Part shown: in pieces, positions 1 to 9,871 of the stretch
Layout: each line of letters starts with the position of its first letter
Numbering within the stretch: position 1 is the first letter of the stretch
Assembly: GCF_046630445.1 (NCBI RefSeq)
Contig: NC_092339.1
Span: 56,281,501 to 56,345,500 of the forward strand
DNA length: 64,000 nt
Direction of reading: 5' to 3'
DNA from: Rutidosis leptorrhynchoides
Lineage: Eukaryota; Streptophyta; Magnoliopsida; Asterales; Asteraceae
Notes under the pieces: generated by a model
The model's input: only the letters and a program-made list of their open reading frames with translations
Database searches by the model: none
Told to the model about the DNA's origin: nothing
Program-made: the position numbers and the translations under genes

Positions 1-807
1 GTAATTGCTGTTGTTGTTGTATTGGTGATTCTTATCACCGTTTTCCTCCCACTTTCTTTTGACTTGCTTCACATTGGCCTCTTCAGCAGTCTGTTCTTTA
101 ATTCTTTCTTCAATCTGGTTCACTAGTTTGTGAGCCATTCTACATGCCTGTTGTATGGAGGCGGGCTCGTGTGAACTTATATCTTCTTGGATTCTTTCCG
201 GTAATCCTTTCACAAACGCGTCGATCTTCTCTTCCTCATCTTCGAATGCTCCCGGACACAATAGGCACAATTCTGTGAATCGTCTTTCGTACGTGGTAAT
301 ATCAAATCCTTGGGTTCGTAACCCTCTAAGTTCTGTCTTGAGCTTATTGACCTCGGTTCTGGGACGGTACTTCTCGTTCATCAAGTGCTTGAATGCTGAC
401 CACGGTAGTGCGTACGCATCGTCTTGTCCCACTTGCTCTAGATAGGTATTCCACCATGTTAACGCAGAACCTGTGAAGGTATGCGTAGCGTACTTCACTT
501 TGTCCTCTTCAGTACACTTACTTATGGCAAACACCGATTCAACCTTCTCGATCCACCTTTTCAATCCGATCGGTCCTTCGGTTCCATCAAATTCCAAAGG
601 TTTGCAGGCAGTGAATTCTTTGTAGGTGCATCCTACACGATTTCCTGTACTGCTAGATCCAAGGTTATTGTTGGTATGTAGCGCAGCCTGTACTGCGGCT
701 ATGTTTGAAGCTAGAAAAGTACGGAATTCCTCTTCATTCATATTCACGGTGTGTCGAGTAGTCGGTGCCATTTCCTTCAAAATAGTTAAATGGAACAAGT
801 TAATCAT
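1..807 (-). CDS. gag: Gag polyprotein, N-terminal part (element A), cut by the window edge
   Basis: This is the structural protein of the retrotransposon particle. Reading leftward from the ATG at 805-807, the frame stays open to the window edge and matches gag of element B nearly residue for residue. The retrotransposon Gag core is visible (WIEKVESVF, then ALTWWNTYLEQ and FDITTYERRFTELC), and the Asn-rich linker begins at the edge. A second ATG about 12 codons in (MAPTTRHTV) is an equally good start and is absent from element B. No stop is seen in the visible part. The zinc knuckles and pol are outside the window. Confidence 0.85.
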   Translation of the reverse strand, partial: MINLFHLTILKEMAPTTRHTVNMNEEEFRTFLASNIAAVQAALHTNNNLGSSSTGNRVGCTYKEFTACKPLEFDGTEGPIGLKRWIEKVESVFAISKCTEEDKVKYATHTFTGSALTWWNTYLEQVGQDDAYALPWSAFKHLMNEKYRPRTEVNKLKTELRGLRTQGFDITTYERRFTELCLLCPGAFEDEEEKIDAFVKGLPERIQEDISSHEPASIQQACRMAHKLVNQIEERIKEQTAEEANVKQVKRKWEENGDKNHQYNNNSNY

Positions 808-1112
808 ACAGAATATTAAGAGTAGTTAATAGTATTTCGTAGCATAATATGAACTCATTTATAAAAGCTTTTTCTTCATATTAGCGTTTTATAAGTTTAA
901 ATTTGGGTAGTACCTACCCGTTAAGTTCATACTTAGTAGCTAATATACAATTCAACTACTACAATTCTATATGAAAAACTGATTATAATAATATTTCGCG
1001 TTCAAACTTTTATACAATATTTTACAAACTTACAATACTGCTTATTTTACATAAAGCATGAAATATAGCACACAATAACTTTGATACAAGATAGTTGTGA
1101 AGATAATTCTAG
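808..1112 (-). promoter_or_regulatory. Element A spacer between F-box ORF and gag, with a polypurine-like hairpin
   Basis: This 305 bp AT-rich leader segment has no ORF. On the minus strand it carries TTAACGGGTAGGTACT (909-924), the same 16 bases that end at the 3' polypurine tract/LTR junction of element B (17781-17796). The motif continues into ACCC, so CGGGTA and TACCC can pair as a small hairpin. A role as a second plus-strand primer or an RNA structure before gag is inference. Confidence 0.55.
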
Positions 1113-1796
1113 CTAGTACACAAGTCGTTCAGCAAAGGCAATAAAGACACGTAATTCATACGTCCAGAAACAAGTCATGCATTCTGGTTTTACTGGGACT
1201 ACTTCCCATCCTTGGTCTTGTGCAACATAACCGTTATGGCCGTTGATAAGACAGCGTGTTGTAACGTCGTCAAAGGGACGAGGGTTACCTAATGTCCAAC
1301 AGTCCCGTAATAATCTAAAAACCTCATTTCTTACCCCAATTACCGACTCCGTCACTTGTGGAAACGTTTTGTTTAATAGTTGTAGCCCGATGTTCTTGTT
1401 CTCACTTTGGTGAGAAGCGAACATTACTAATCCGTAAGCATAACATGCTTCTTTATGTTGCATGTTAGCCGCTTTTTCTAAATCACGAAGTCCAATATTC
1501 AGATATATTGAGTCAAAATAATTTCTTAACCCGTTGCGTAAAATAGCATTTGGGTTCCCCGCAATATATGCGTCAAAGTAAACACATCGTAACTTATGGG
1601 TTTCCCAATGTGATATCCCCCATCTTTCAAACGAAAGTCTCTTAAAAACCAAGACATTCTTGGAACGTTCTTCGAATGTCTTACAAACTGATCTCGCCTT
1701 AAATAGTTGTGCCGAGGAATTCTGGCCGACTCTAGACAAGATTTCATCAATCATGTCTCCGGGTAGGTCTCTTAAAATATTGGGTTGTCTATCCAT
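1113..1796 (-). CDS. F-box protein encoded in the retrotransposon leader (element A copy)
   Basis: This intact 227-residue ORF starts at ATG 1796. Residues about 5-45 form an F-box (ILRDLPGDMIDEILSRVG, then LFKARSVCKTFEE), the motif that binds SKP1 in SCF ubiquitin ligases. Residues about 80-140 resemble the Sel1/TPR-like segment of plant F-box proteins of the At1g67623/At2g35280 type (GNPNAILRNGLRNYF, then LEKAANMQHKEACYAYGL). The C-terminus has spaced Cys residues and a CFWTYELRVF motif typical of that family. No intron is seen. It lies between the acidic ORF and gag on the same strand, so it would be read from the 5' LTR. The element B copy differs at about 12 residues and is also open. 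The family assignment is from memory of the motifs; function in the element is unknown. Confidence 0.85.
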   Translation of the reverse strand: MDRQPNILRDLPGDMIDEILSRVGQNSSAQLFKARSVCKTFEERSKNVLVFKRLSFERWGISHWETHKLRCVYFDAYIAGNPNAILRNGLRNYFDSIYLNIGLRDLEKAANMQHKEACYAYGLVMFASHQSENKNIGLQLLNKTFPQVTESVIGVRNEVFRLLRDCWTLGNPRPFDDVTTRCLINGHNGYVAQDQGWEVVPVKPECMTCFWTYELRVFIAFAERLVY

Positions 1797-1933
1797 TTTG
1801 TGTTTTTAAACTGTAAAATAGACAAGAGTTAGATTCATAAAAAAAATACTTATTAATACAAGCAATTTTTACATATATCATAAAGCATAAGAACACTATA
1901 TTACATATATTACACCACACGAATACAACTATC

Positions 1934-2548
1934 TTATTCCAACTTGCTCGTTTCTTCTTCTTCGGTTTTGGTTCGTTTTGCCAAGTTTCTAGGGATATAT
2001 GATGTTCCCCTAATACGAGCCGTCGTTGTCCACATTGGTTTAGAAAAACCTGGTGGTTTAGAGGTTCCCGGGTCATTGTTACAACTTAAGAACTTCGGGG
2101 GTTGACGATACATATAAAGTTCATCGGGGTTGGAATTAGATTTCTCTATTTTTATGCCCTTTCCCTTATTATTTTCTTTTGCCTTTTTAAATTCAGTTGG
2201 GGTAATTTCTATAACATCATCGGAATTCTCGTCGGAATCCGATTCATCGGAGAATTGGTAATCCTCCCAATATTTTGCTTCCTTGGCGGAAACACCATTG
2301 ACCATAATTAATCTTGGTCGGTTGGTTGAGGATTCTCTTTTACTTAACCGTTTTATTATTTCCCCCACCGGTTCCGATTCTTCTTCCGGTTCCGATTCTT
2401 TGTCCGGTTCCGATTCTTCTTCCGGTTCCGACTCTTCTTCCGGTTCCTCTTCGGGAACTTGTGAATCAGTCCATGAATCATTCCAATTTACATTTGACTC
2501 TTCATTATTATTAGGTGAGTCAATGGGACTTGTTCTAGAGGTAGACAT
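1934..2548 (-). CDS. Acidic leader ORF with EEESEP repeats (element A)
   Basis: This intact 204-residue ORF begins about 190 bases after the PBS and is the first ORF of the element. Residues about 30-60 are a tandem repeat of the hexapeptide EEESEP (18-base units near 2363-2450). It is followed by a basic patch (IIKRLSKRESS), an acidic patch (SDESDSDENSDD) and a Lys/Thr/Glu-rich tail. No catalytic motif is recognisable and the low-complexity composition suggests disorder. Extra ORFs before gag are known in Ogre elements, but I do not recognise this one. The element B copy is frameshifted near its start and has fewer repeat units. Confidence 0.7.
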   Translation of the reverse strand: MSTSRTSPIDSPNNNEESNVNWNDSWTDSQVPEEEPEEESEPEEESEPDKESEPEEESEPVGEIIKRLSKRESSTNRPRLIMVNGVSAKEAKYWEDYQFSDESDSDENSDDVIEITPTEFKKAKENNKGKGIKIEKSNSNPDELYMYRQPPKFLSCNNDPGTSKPPGFSKPMWTTTARIRGTSYIPRNLAKRTKTEEEETSKLE

Positions 2549-2743
2549 CTATCACATAATATCAAACACTTTAAGAGATTAATATATCACATAATATTCA
2601 CATGTTAAAAATATATAGTTTCCAACAAAATTTGTTAAGCAATCATTTTTCAAGTAAACACGGTCGAAGTCCAGACTCACTAATGCATCCTAACAAGCTC
2701 GATAAGACACACTAATGCAAAATTCTGGTTCTCTAAGACCAAC

Positions 2744-2755
2744 GCTCGTATACCA
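2744..2755 (-). promoter_or_regulatory. Primer-binding site of element A (altered)
   Basis: Three bases from the LTR edge the minus strand reads TGGTATACGAGC. The intact site in element B is TGGTATCAGAGC, complementary to the 3' end of initiator Met-tRNA. Element A thus has a two-base change (CA to AC) inside the primer site, which would weaken priming. Confidence 0.75.
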
Positions 2756-2758
2756 ACT

Positions 2759-5700
2759 GAAATGTCCCGTTCTTATTGATTAAAAACGTTCCATATTAAT
2801 TGATTTCGTTGCGAGGTTTTGACCTCTATATGAGACGTTTTTCAAAGACTGCATTCATTTTAAAACAAACCATAACCTTTATTTCATAAATAAAGGTTTA
2901 AAAAGCTTTACGTAGATTATCAAATAATGATAATCTAAAATATCCTGTTTACACACGACCATTACATAATGGTTTACAATACAAATATGTTACAACAAAA
3001 TAAGTTTCTTGAATGCAGTTTTTACACAATATCATACAAGCATGGACTCCAAATCTTGTCCTTATTTAAGTATGCGACAGCGGAAGCTCTTAATAATCAC
3101 CTGAGAATAAACATGCTTAAAACGTCAACAAAAATGTTGGTGAGTTATAGGTTTAACCTATATATATCAAATCATAACAATAGACCACAAGATTTCATAT
3201 TTCAATACACATCCCATACATAGAGATAAAAATCATTCATATGGTGAACACCTGGTAACCGACAATAACAAGATGCATATATAAGAATATCCCCATCATT
3301 CCGGGACACCCTTCGGATATGATATAAATTTCGAAGTACTAAAGCATCCGGTACTTTGGATGGGGCTTGTTGGGCCCGATAGATCTATCTTTAGAATTCG
3401 CGTCAATTAGGGTGTCTGTTCCCTAATTCTTAGATTACCAGACTTAATAAAAAGGGGCATATTCGATTTCGATAATTCAACCATAGAATGTAGTTGCACG
3501 TACTTGTGTCTATTTTGTAAATCATTTATAAAACCTGCATGTATTCTCATCCCAAAAATATTAGATTTTAAAAGTGGGACTATAACTCACTTTCACAGAT
3601 TTTTACTTCGTCGGGAAGTAAGACTTGGCCACTGGTTGATTCACGAACCTATAACAATATATACATATATATCAAAGTATGTTCAAAATATATTTACAAC
3701 ACTTTTAATATATTTTGATGTTTTAAGTTTATTAAGTCAGCTGTCCTCGTTAGTAACCTACAACTAGTTGTCCACAGTTAGATGTACAGAAATAAATCGA
3801 TAAATATTATCTTGAATCAATCCACGACCCAGTGTATACGTATCTCAGTATTGATCACAACTCAAACTATATATATTTTGGAATCAACCTCAACCCTGTA
3901 TAGCTAACTCCAACATTCACATATAGAGTGTCTATGGTTGTTCCGAAATATATATAGATGTGTCGACATGATAGGTCAAAACATTGTATACGTGTCTATG
4001 GTATCTCAAGATTACATAATATACAATACAAGTTGATTAAGTTATGGTTGGAATAGATTTGTTACCAATTTTCACGTAGCTAAAATGAGAAAAATTATCC
4101 AATCTTGTTTTACCCATAACTTCTTCATTTTAAATCCGTTTTGAGTGAATCAAATTGCTATGGTTTCATATTGAACTCTATTTTATGAATCTAAACAGAA
4201 AAAGTATAGGTTTATAGTCGGAAAAATAAGTTACAAGTCGTTTTTGTAAAGGTAGTCATTTCAGTCGAAAGAACGACGTCTAGATGACCATTTTAGAAAA
4301 CATACTTCCACTTTGAGTTTAACCATAATTTTTGGATATAGTTTCATGTTCATAATAAAAATCATTTTCTCAGAATAACAACTTTTAAATCAAAGTTTAT
4401 CATAGTTTTTAATTAACTAACCCAAAACAGCCCGCGGTGTTACTACGACGGCGTAAATCCGGTTTTACGGTGTTTTTCGTGTTTCCAGGTTTTAAATCAT
4501 TAAGTTAGCATATCATATAGATATAGAACATGTGTTTAGTTGATTTTAAAAGTCAAGTTAGAAGGATTAACTTTTGTTTGCGAACAAGTTTAGAATTAAC
4601 TAAACTATGTTCTAGTGATTACAAGTTTAAACCTTCGAATAAGATAGCTTTATATATATGAATTGAATGATGTTATGAACATCATTACTACCTTAAGTTC
4701 CTTGTATAAACCTACTGGAAAATAGAAAAATGGATCTAGCTTCAACGGATCCTTGGATGGCTCGAAGTTCTTGAAGCAGAATCATGACACGAAAACAAGT
4801 TCAAGTAAGATCATCACTTGAAATAAGATTGTTATAGTTATAGAAATTGAACCAAAGTTTGAATATGATTATTACCTTGTATTAGAATGATAACCTACTG
4901 TAAGAAACAAAGATTTCTTGAGGTTGGATGATCACCTTACAAGATTGGAAGTGAGCTAGCAAACTTGAAAGTATTCTTGATTTTATGAAACTAGAACTTT
5001 TGGAATTTATGAAGAACACTTAGAACTTGAAGATAGAACTTGAGAGAGTTCAATTAGATGAAGAAAATTGAAGAATGAAAGTGTTTGTAGGTGTTTTTGG
5101 TCGTTGGTGTATGGATTAGATATAAAGGATATGTAATTTTGTTTTCATGTAAATAAGTCATGAATGATTACTCATATTTTTGTAATCTTATGAGATATTT
5201 CATGCTAGTTGCCAAATGATGGTTCCCACATGTGTTAGGTGACTCACATGGGCTGCTAAGAGCTGATCATTGGAGTGTATATACCAATAGTACATACATC
5301 TAAAAGCTGTGTATTGTACGAGTACGAATACGGGTGCATACGAGTAGAATTGTTGATGAAACTGAACGAGAATGTAATTGTAAGCATTTTTGTTAAGTAG
5401 AAGTATTTTGATAAGTGTATTGAAGTCTTTCAAAAGTGTATAAATACATATTAAAACACTACATGTATATACATTTTAACTGAGTCGTTAAGTCATCGTT
5501 AGTCGTTACATGTAAGTGTTGTTTTGAAACCTTTAGGTTAACGATCTTGTTAAATGTTGTTAACCCAATGTTTATAATATCAAAAGAGATTTTAAATTAT
5601 TATATTATCATGATATTATGATGTACGAATATCTCTTAATATGATATATATACATTAAATGTCGTTACAACGATAAACGTTACATATATGTCTCGTTTCA

Positions 5701-6008
5701 AAATCATTAAGTTAGTAGTCTTGTTTTTACATATGTAGTTCATTGTTAATATAATTAATGATATGTTTACTTATCATAATATCATGTTAACTATATATAT
5801 AACCATATATATGTCATCATATAGTTTTTTACAAGTTTTAACGTTCGTGAATCACCGGTCAACTTGGGTGGTCAATTGTCTATATGAAACATATTTCAAT
5901 TAATCAAGTCTTAACAAGTTTGATTGCTTAACATGTTGGAAACATTTAATCATGTAAATATCAATCTCAATTAATATATATAAACATGGAAAAGTTCGGG
6001 TCACTACA
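2759..6008 (-). repeat. 5' LTR of element A (3250 bp)
   Basis: The sequence is collinear and nearly identical with the two LTRs of element B (14523-17781 and 24392-27648). It begins tgaaatgtcccg and ends gggtcactaca on the plus strand, that is TGTAGTGACCC..CATTTCA in element sense. It has no conserved ORF. The short ORFs near 2969-3223, 3504-3767 and 5200-5433 recur in other LTR copies but have no recognisable domain. Confidence 0.93.
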
Positions 6009-6013
6009 ATCAT

Positions 6014-7428
6014 CTTGGCGGTGAGAATAGGGAGATAAATCCTAAGTGGGGGAGTTTTTACTGCCGCCCGAGGAAAACTCCAGTGGTGTTATGTATAGTG
6101 AAATGTTGGAGCGTACCGTGCTAAGCCTCAATGGGTATTCGGAGCTCCTAACGAGGAAGAGTGACGGGTTGCTAATGTCGACTCGAGATCGTGCTTTACG
6201 ATTATGAGTTATAACTCGAGAATGTTATGCGTGAAGATTGTGATGATGGGATCAAAGGAAGTGTAAAACTTCCTATGTAAGGTGGTCGTGTAGTACCAAT
6301 GTGCGGTATGAGACCAAATGTGAAGTTTGAGATCCCAGAGTGAGAGAATGAAGTTGTCGTTGCGGGTGCTCCCTTAGTGAAAAATCTGGGTTGTCGTGAA
6401 ACCCGGACAGTATAATTGAATGAGAACAAGTTCGATATCGTGACGAACATTTTATTTTCCCTATCGGGAAACGCAATCGTGGAGATTGTCAGTGGATTAT
6501 TCCACTTTATGGACGAATGTGAGGCGAAGAGTGTCGATTCTGATTGTCTCACATCGAGACACGTGGATGTTGTTTATTTGCGAGAGTGTGTTCCTTAGTA
6601 ATGCGACTGTTAGTTGCATTGAAATGTCGAGACCATCTATAACGGACGGTCTAGGTAGGAAGGTCCACCCGGCGTGATGAATATTTTTGTAGATCGTGTG
6701 GCGAATTGCGGAATTTTGTGATGATAATTCGCCTTGACGGGATTCTAATATATGATTAGTCTCCATGCTAGTACTAGGAAGCCATCTGGTGTGGTTGTGT
6801 CGTAGGGTTTAGAGGAGGAACCCTCGTCGAGTGTTGATGTTTTGCTCAGCACATGGTGTATTATTGTTGTCCTGGATTAATCCAGTGACGGATTGGTCGT
6901 GTGCGGATTGACTGATTGAGTGATATGGTTACGGACGTAGCTTGTGGCGAGTTGTAGCCGAGAGAACTTGAAGGTATATGTAGTGATTTTTGTATTTTCC
7001 TATATGGAAACTCTGGACGTTGAGCGTATGAGTTATCGTTTGTTGCGGTAGTGCACGCTAGTGATTATTAGCGTCTGGTTAGATCTTCGGATTTGTAGAA
7101 GATGTTATGGATGTCGGGCTTGGTTGTCTTTCGTAAGATCGTGAGGCGTGACGACGATGTTTGTCGGCAAATTGTTCTACTCTTAGGACGATTGTGAAGT
7201 GTATGGTATGAGTTTGGATACTCGGCATAGGAGCAACGGTTACGGTTGTTTCGACTCGTGGGTTATTTACCCAATATTGTTGTATTATGATGCATTAGTG
7301 CACGAAGCGGATGCAAGTACTACTTGTGTGACTCCGCATTGGAAGCAGAGATGTTCGAGGGAGAACTGCTTAACTTCTATTATAGGTGCGGATCACGAGG
7401 ACGTGATCCAATTTAAGTGGGGGAGAGT
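6014..7428 (+). other. Element C 3' untranslated region; no gene found
   Basis: All frames are broken and the short ORFs around 6202-6766 and 7199-7489 have no recognisable motifs. The 11-base tract AAGTGGGGGAG occurs at both ends of the segment, at 6044-6054 and at 7415-7425 just before the LTR. The first copy may be an older or duplicated polypurine tract. Confidence 0.5.
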
Positions 7429-7651
7429 TGTAACACCCGTTTTCAGTTACGAGTTATTTCGAACGACATTCGAAATACGAGGCATGTAAGTGTATATTTG
7501 GATCCCAAATAAAGTTGGAGTTGATGTTCTAAAACCTTACCATTGGATAGTAAATCTCATTACGTTTCCAACGATATTTGATTCGTCGAAAACGGAGTTA
7601 CGGTTTGAAAGTTATGACCAAAACAAGTTCAGTTTCAGACTCAGTTCATTG

Positions 7652-7727
7652 GGACTCCGTCCAGACTTTGGGACGCCGTCCAACAATGAAGGGTAGGACG
7701 CCGTCCAAGCTTTTTGGACGCCGTCCA
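7652..7727. repeat. Palindrome cluster GGACGCCGTCC, 5' part of LTR C
   Basis: Four copies of the 11-base mirror-complementary motif GGACG-C-CGTCC (the first has T for G at the sixth base, GGACTCCGTCC) lie at about 7652, 7671, 7696 and 7716. Outer bases are often t..a, extending the palindrome to 13 bases. The same motif is clustered at 9713-9806 near the other end of the LTR. Confidence 0.85.
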
Positions 7728-8775
7728 GAGGGCCTGACTGGCCAGCAGCTCTATTTTTACTCAATTTAAAAGGGGTATTTGGGTCTTTTCACTTGGGGTC
7801 GGTTTGGGATCATCAAAAATGATCTAGAACTCCATTTGGAGCTCATTCTCACCCACACAAAACACTCTCATCTTATTTTAGAGAGAGAGGGTTAATTTAG
7901 AGTGAGAAAGCTTGGTTTGGTGAAGAAGATGAGCGTTTCGGGTCAAAGCTCGAGAGTTAAAGTTGTTCCTTTCATTCACTGCTACATTTTGGTAGTATTG
8001 GTAAGTCTCAACTCCGAATTTCATTGTTAAGATTCTTGTGTACATTTAGGGTTTGAGCTTGTTATTTGTAAAACCCTTTTAGATGATGAAGAGGGTTTAT
8101 GGAAACCCACTATGTTGATATTTTGTGGGTTTTGGGTTGGTTAATGATTTAAGCATGTTTAAGGTTTGTAAGTGGGGTATAATCACTAGTATTAGTGATT
8201 TTAGGAGTGTTGGAACTTGTAAGACCCATTTGGGAGTAAAATGGGTGAATTTGGGTTATGTTGAGATAAGGAAAACCCTAATAGCTATGACCTAGGGTTT
8301 GGCAATGTGAATTGAAGTTGTAAGTGTTAAATTGTGTTGATTAGTCACTAATACACTTGTAAATGATGGAAGAATTGTAAATGGGTCATGTTTGGCTAAA
8401 ATGGTATGTATAAGTGTTGAAATGGGTCAAATGAGTTAAGGTTGACCTAATTGGGTAAAATGGGTATGAAATACCCTAAGTTTGTGTTAATTGGTGTTAG
8501 TAGACTTACATCACTAGTTTTAGTAATTAAAGATGAGTCTTGGCCATTTATGGGCGGTTTTGGGTGTAAGTGAGTTATTTAATTCTTTTGGGTCACTAAA
8601 TGCTCGAGAGTGAGTATTGTGGTTAATTCCACAAGTTGTGTATTGAATGTGTACTTATGTATTAGGTACCTTGATCGAAGCATACGGAAGTGCTAAATCA
8701 CCACCGACGTGATAAGTTGAGTGGAGTAATTATACGTATGTGTATATGACGTATTTATTTGTGGGTGTTATGGTA

Positions 8776-9083
8776 TGAACCATCGAGCCGGTAGTGCCAT
8801 AACATGTGTGTGATCGAGTGTGAACCACGAGCCGGTAGCACTATAAACTAAGATGTGAACCACGAGCCGGTAGCATCGAGTGTGAACCACGAGCCGGTAG
8901 CACTATAAACTAAGATGTGAACCACGAGCCGGTAGCATCGAGTGTGAACCACGAGCCGGTAGCACTATAAACTAAGATGTGAACCACGAGCCGGTAGCAT
9001 CGAGTGTGAACCACGAGCCAGTAGCACTATAAAAGAGTATGACTCGAATGCGTATGGTGTGAACCACGAGCCGGTAGCACCAT
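8776..9083 (+). repeat. Tandem repeat in LTR C, 62 bp period
   Basis: The motif gaaccacgagccggtagca recurs about nine times. Between 8817 and 9030 it forms 62 bp units, each with two copies separated alternately by ctataaactaagatgt and tcgagtgt. Outer copies (gaaccatcgagccggtagtg at 8776 and the one at 9061) are diverged. It does not code. Confidence 0.9.
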
Positions 9084-9712
9084 AGCGTTATGGTTAACCA
9101 TATGGTATTGTGTATGTGTTGTAGTGTAGCATGTTATATTGTTTGAGTATATGCTACTGGTTATGCTAGCTTGCGATATTGGAGGTTATTAGCTTGATAC
9201 TTAAGATGGTTTGCTAATTATGTTGCTAGCATGTATGCGGTATGTGAGTAAGTGTATGCAAGTAGGTACATTATATATGTATATGTATAATTATTGCATT
9301 CCCTAAGCGTTAAGCTTACCCCTCTCGTTGTTTACCTTTTTACAGGTATTGTGATTGTGATGATAGCTAGTTGTAGACTAGATGCGTAGGAGCGCTTGGG
9401 CTCGATGGGGTAGCTTTTTGGAGTTTTGGACGCGGATTGGGGATTTGGTAGTCCCCGGGATTATGCTGTTGGTATTGGGTTGGGTTGTAGAGTCCTAATC
9501 TGTCTAAAGAGTTAAATGGGTCGAAATCGTTACATTATTTGTAAAACGGGTCATTGTGGGCCCGGTGTTGTAAAACTTATGTTTATTGTGGAAATCTCTT
9601 AGTTTTACTTAATATGATATGTTGTGAAAGTCGTTTCGTTTTAAAAGTGTCAGGAAGCGGGTTTTCCACTCGCGTGAAATTGAAAAGCTGATCAGTCCAC
9701 TTTAGTTCATTT

Positions 9713-9806
9713 GGACGCCGTCCAAATGCTTGGGACGCCGTCCTGTCTTTCAATACTAGACGCCGTCCAGATAACTGGACGCCGTCCAGATAACTGGACG
9801 CCGTCC
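9713..9806. repeat. Palindrome cluster GGACGCCGTCC, 3' part of LTR C
   Basis: Five copies at about 9713, 9733, 9758 (agacgccgtcc), 9777 and 9796. The last two are separated by a 19-base period, with agataact between them. This mirrors the cluster at 7652-7727. Confidence 0.85.
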
Positions 9807-9871
9807 AGATACACTGCCATACAAATTTTTTTTAAGGCGTATTTTTGGTAAAATGATGTCGGGTTGTTACA

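Larger units (their letters stand above)
1..6008 (-). mobile_element. Element A: partial Ty3/gypsy (Tekay-like) LTR retrotransposon with F-box and acidic leader ORFs
   Basis: On the minus strand the order is LTR (6008 to 2759), PBS (2755-2744), acidic ORF, F-box ORF, then gag running off the left edge. The layout and sequence closely follow the complete element B (14523-27648), which shows what is missing: the rest of gag, pol and the 3' LTR lie outside the window. The LTR ends in the canonical TG/CA dinucleotides. It interrupts element C; the five bases after it (6009-6013, atcat) should be one copy of the target-site duplication. Confidence 0.9.
6014..9871 (+). mobile_element. Element C: 3' end of a plus-strand LTR retrotransposon
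   Basis: A 1.4 kb non-coding stretch ends in a purine tract (AAGTGGGGGAG, 7415-7425) followed by an LTR starting TGTAACACCCG and ending GGTTGTTACA. The rest of the element, including the 5' LTR, is beyond the left edge because element A is inserted in it. It lies in the copia-type host sequence that resumes at 9872. The lineage cannot be assigned because no pol is visible; the TGTAACACCC start is typical of plant Ty3/gypsy LTRs. Confidence 0.65.
7429..9871 (+). repeat. 3' LTR of element C (2443 bp)
   Basis: The left boundary is set by TG after the purine tract and the right by TTACA before sequence (atgagtgatcatcatgcac) that recurs without the LTR near 37160. A TATA-rich tract and palindrome clusters lie near both ends. 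The second LTR copy is outside the window, so the ends rest on motifs only. Confidence 0.65.

Noticed and set aside
155..829. Plus-strand ORFs of 66-96 residues
   Set aside because: They are antisense to gag of element A; the same shadows recur at 21808-22482 over gag of element B.
2969..3767. 84-87 residue plus ORFs in LTRs, recurring at 14738-15539 and 24607-25408
   Set aside because: Antisense to the element's transcription, no start context or motif; repeated only because the LTR is.
5200..5433. 77-residue minus ORF repeated at 16972-17205
   Set aside because: It lies inside the LTR, has no domain, and its conservation follows from the LTRs being copies.
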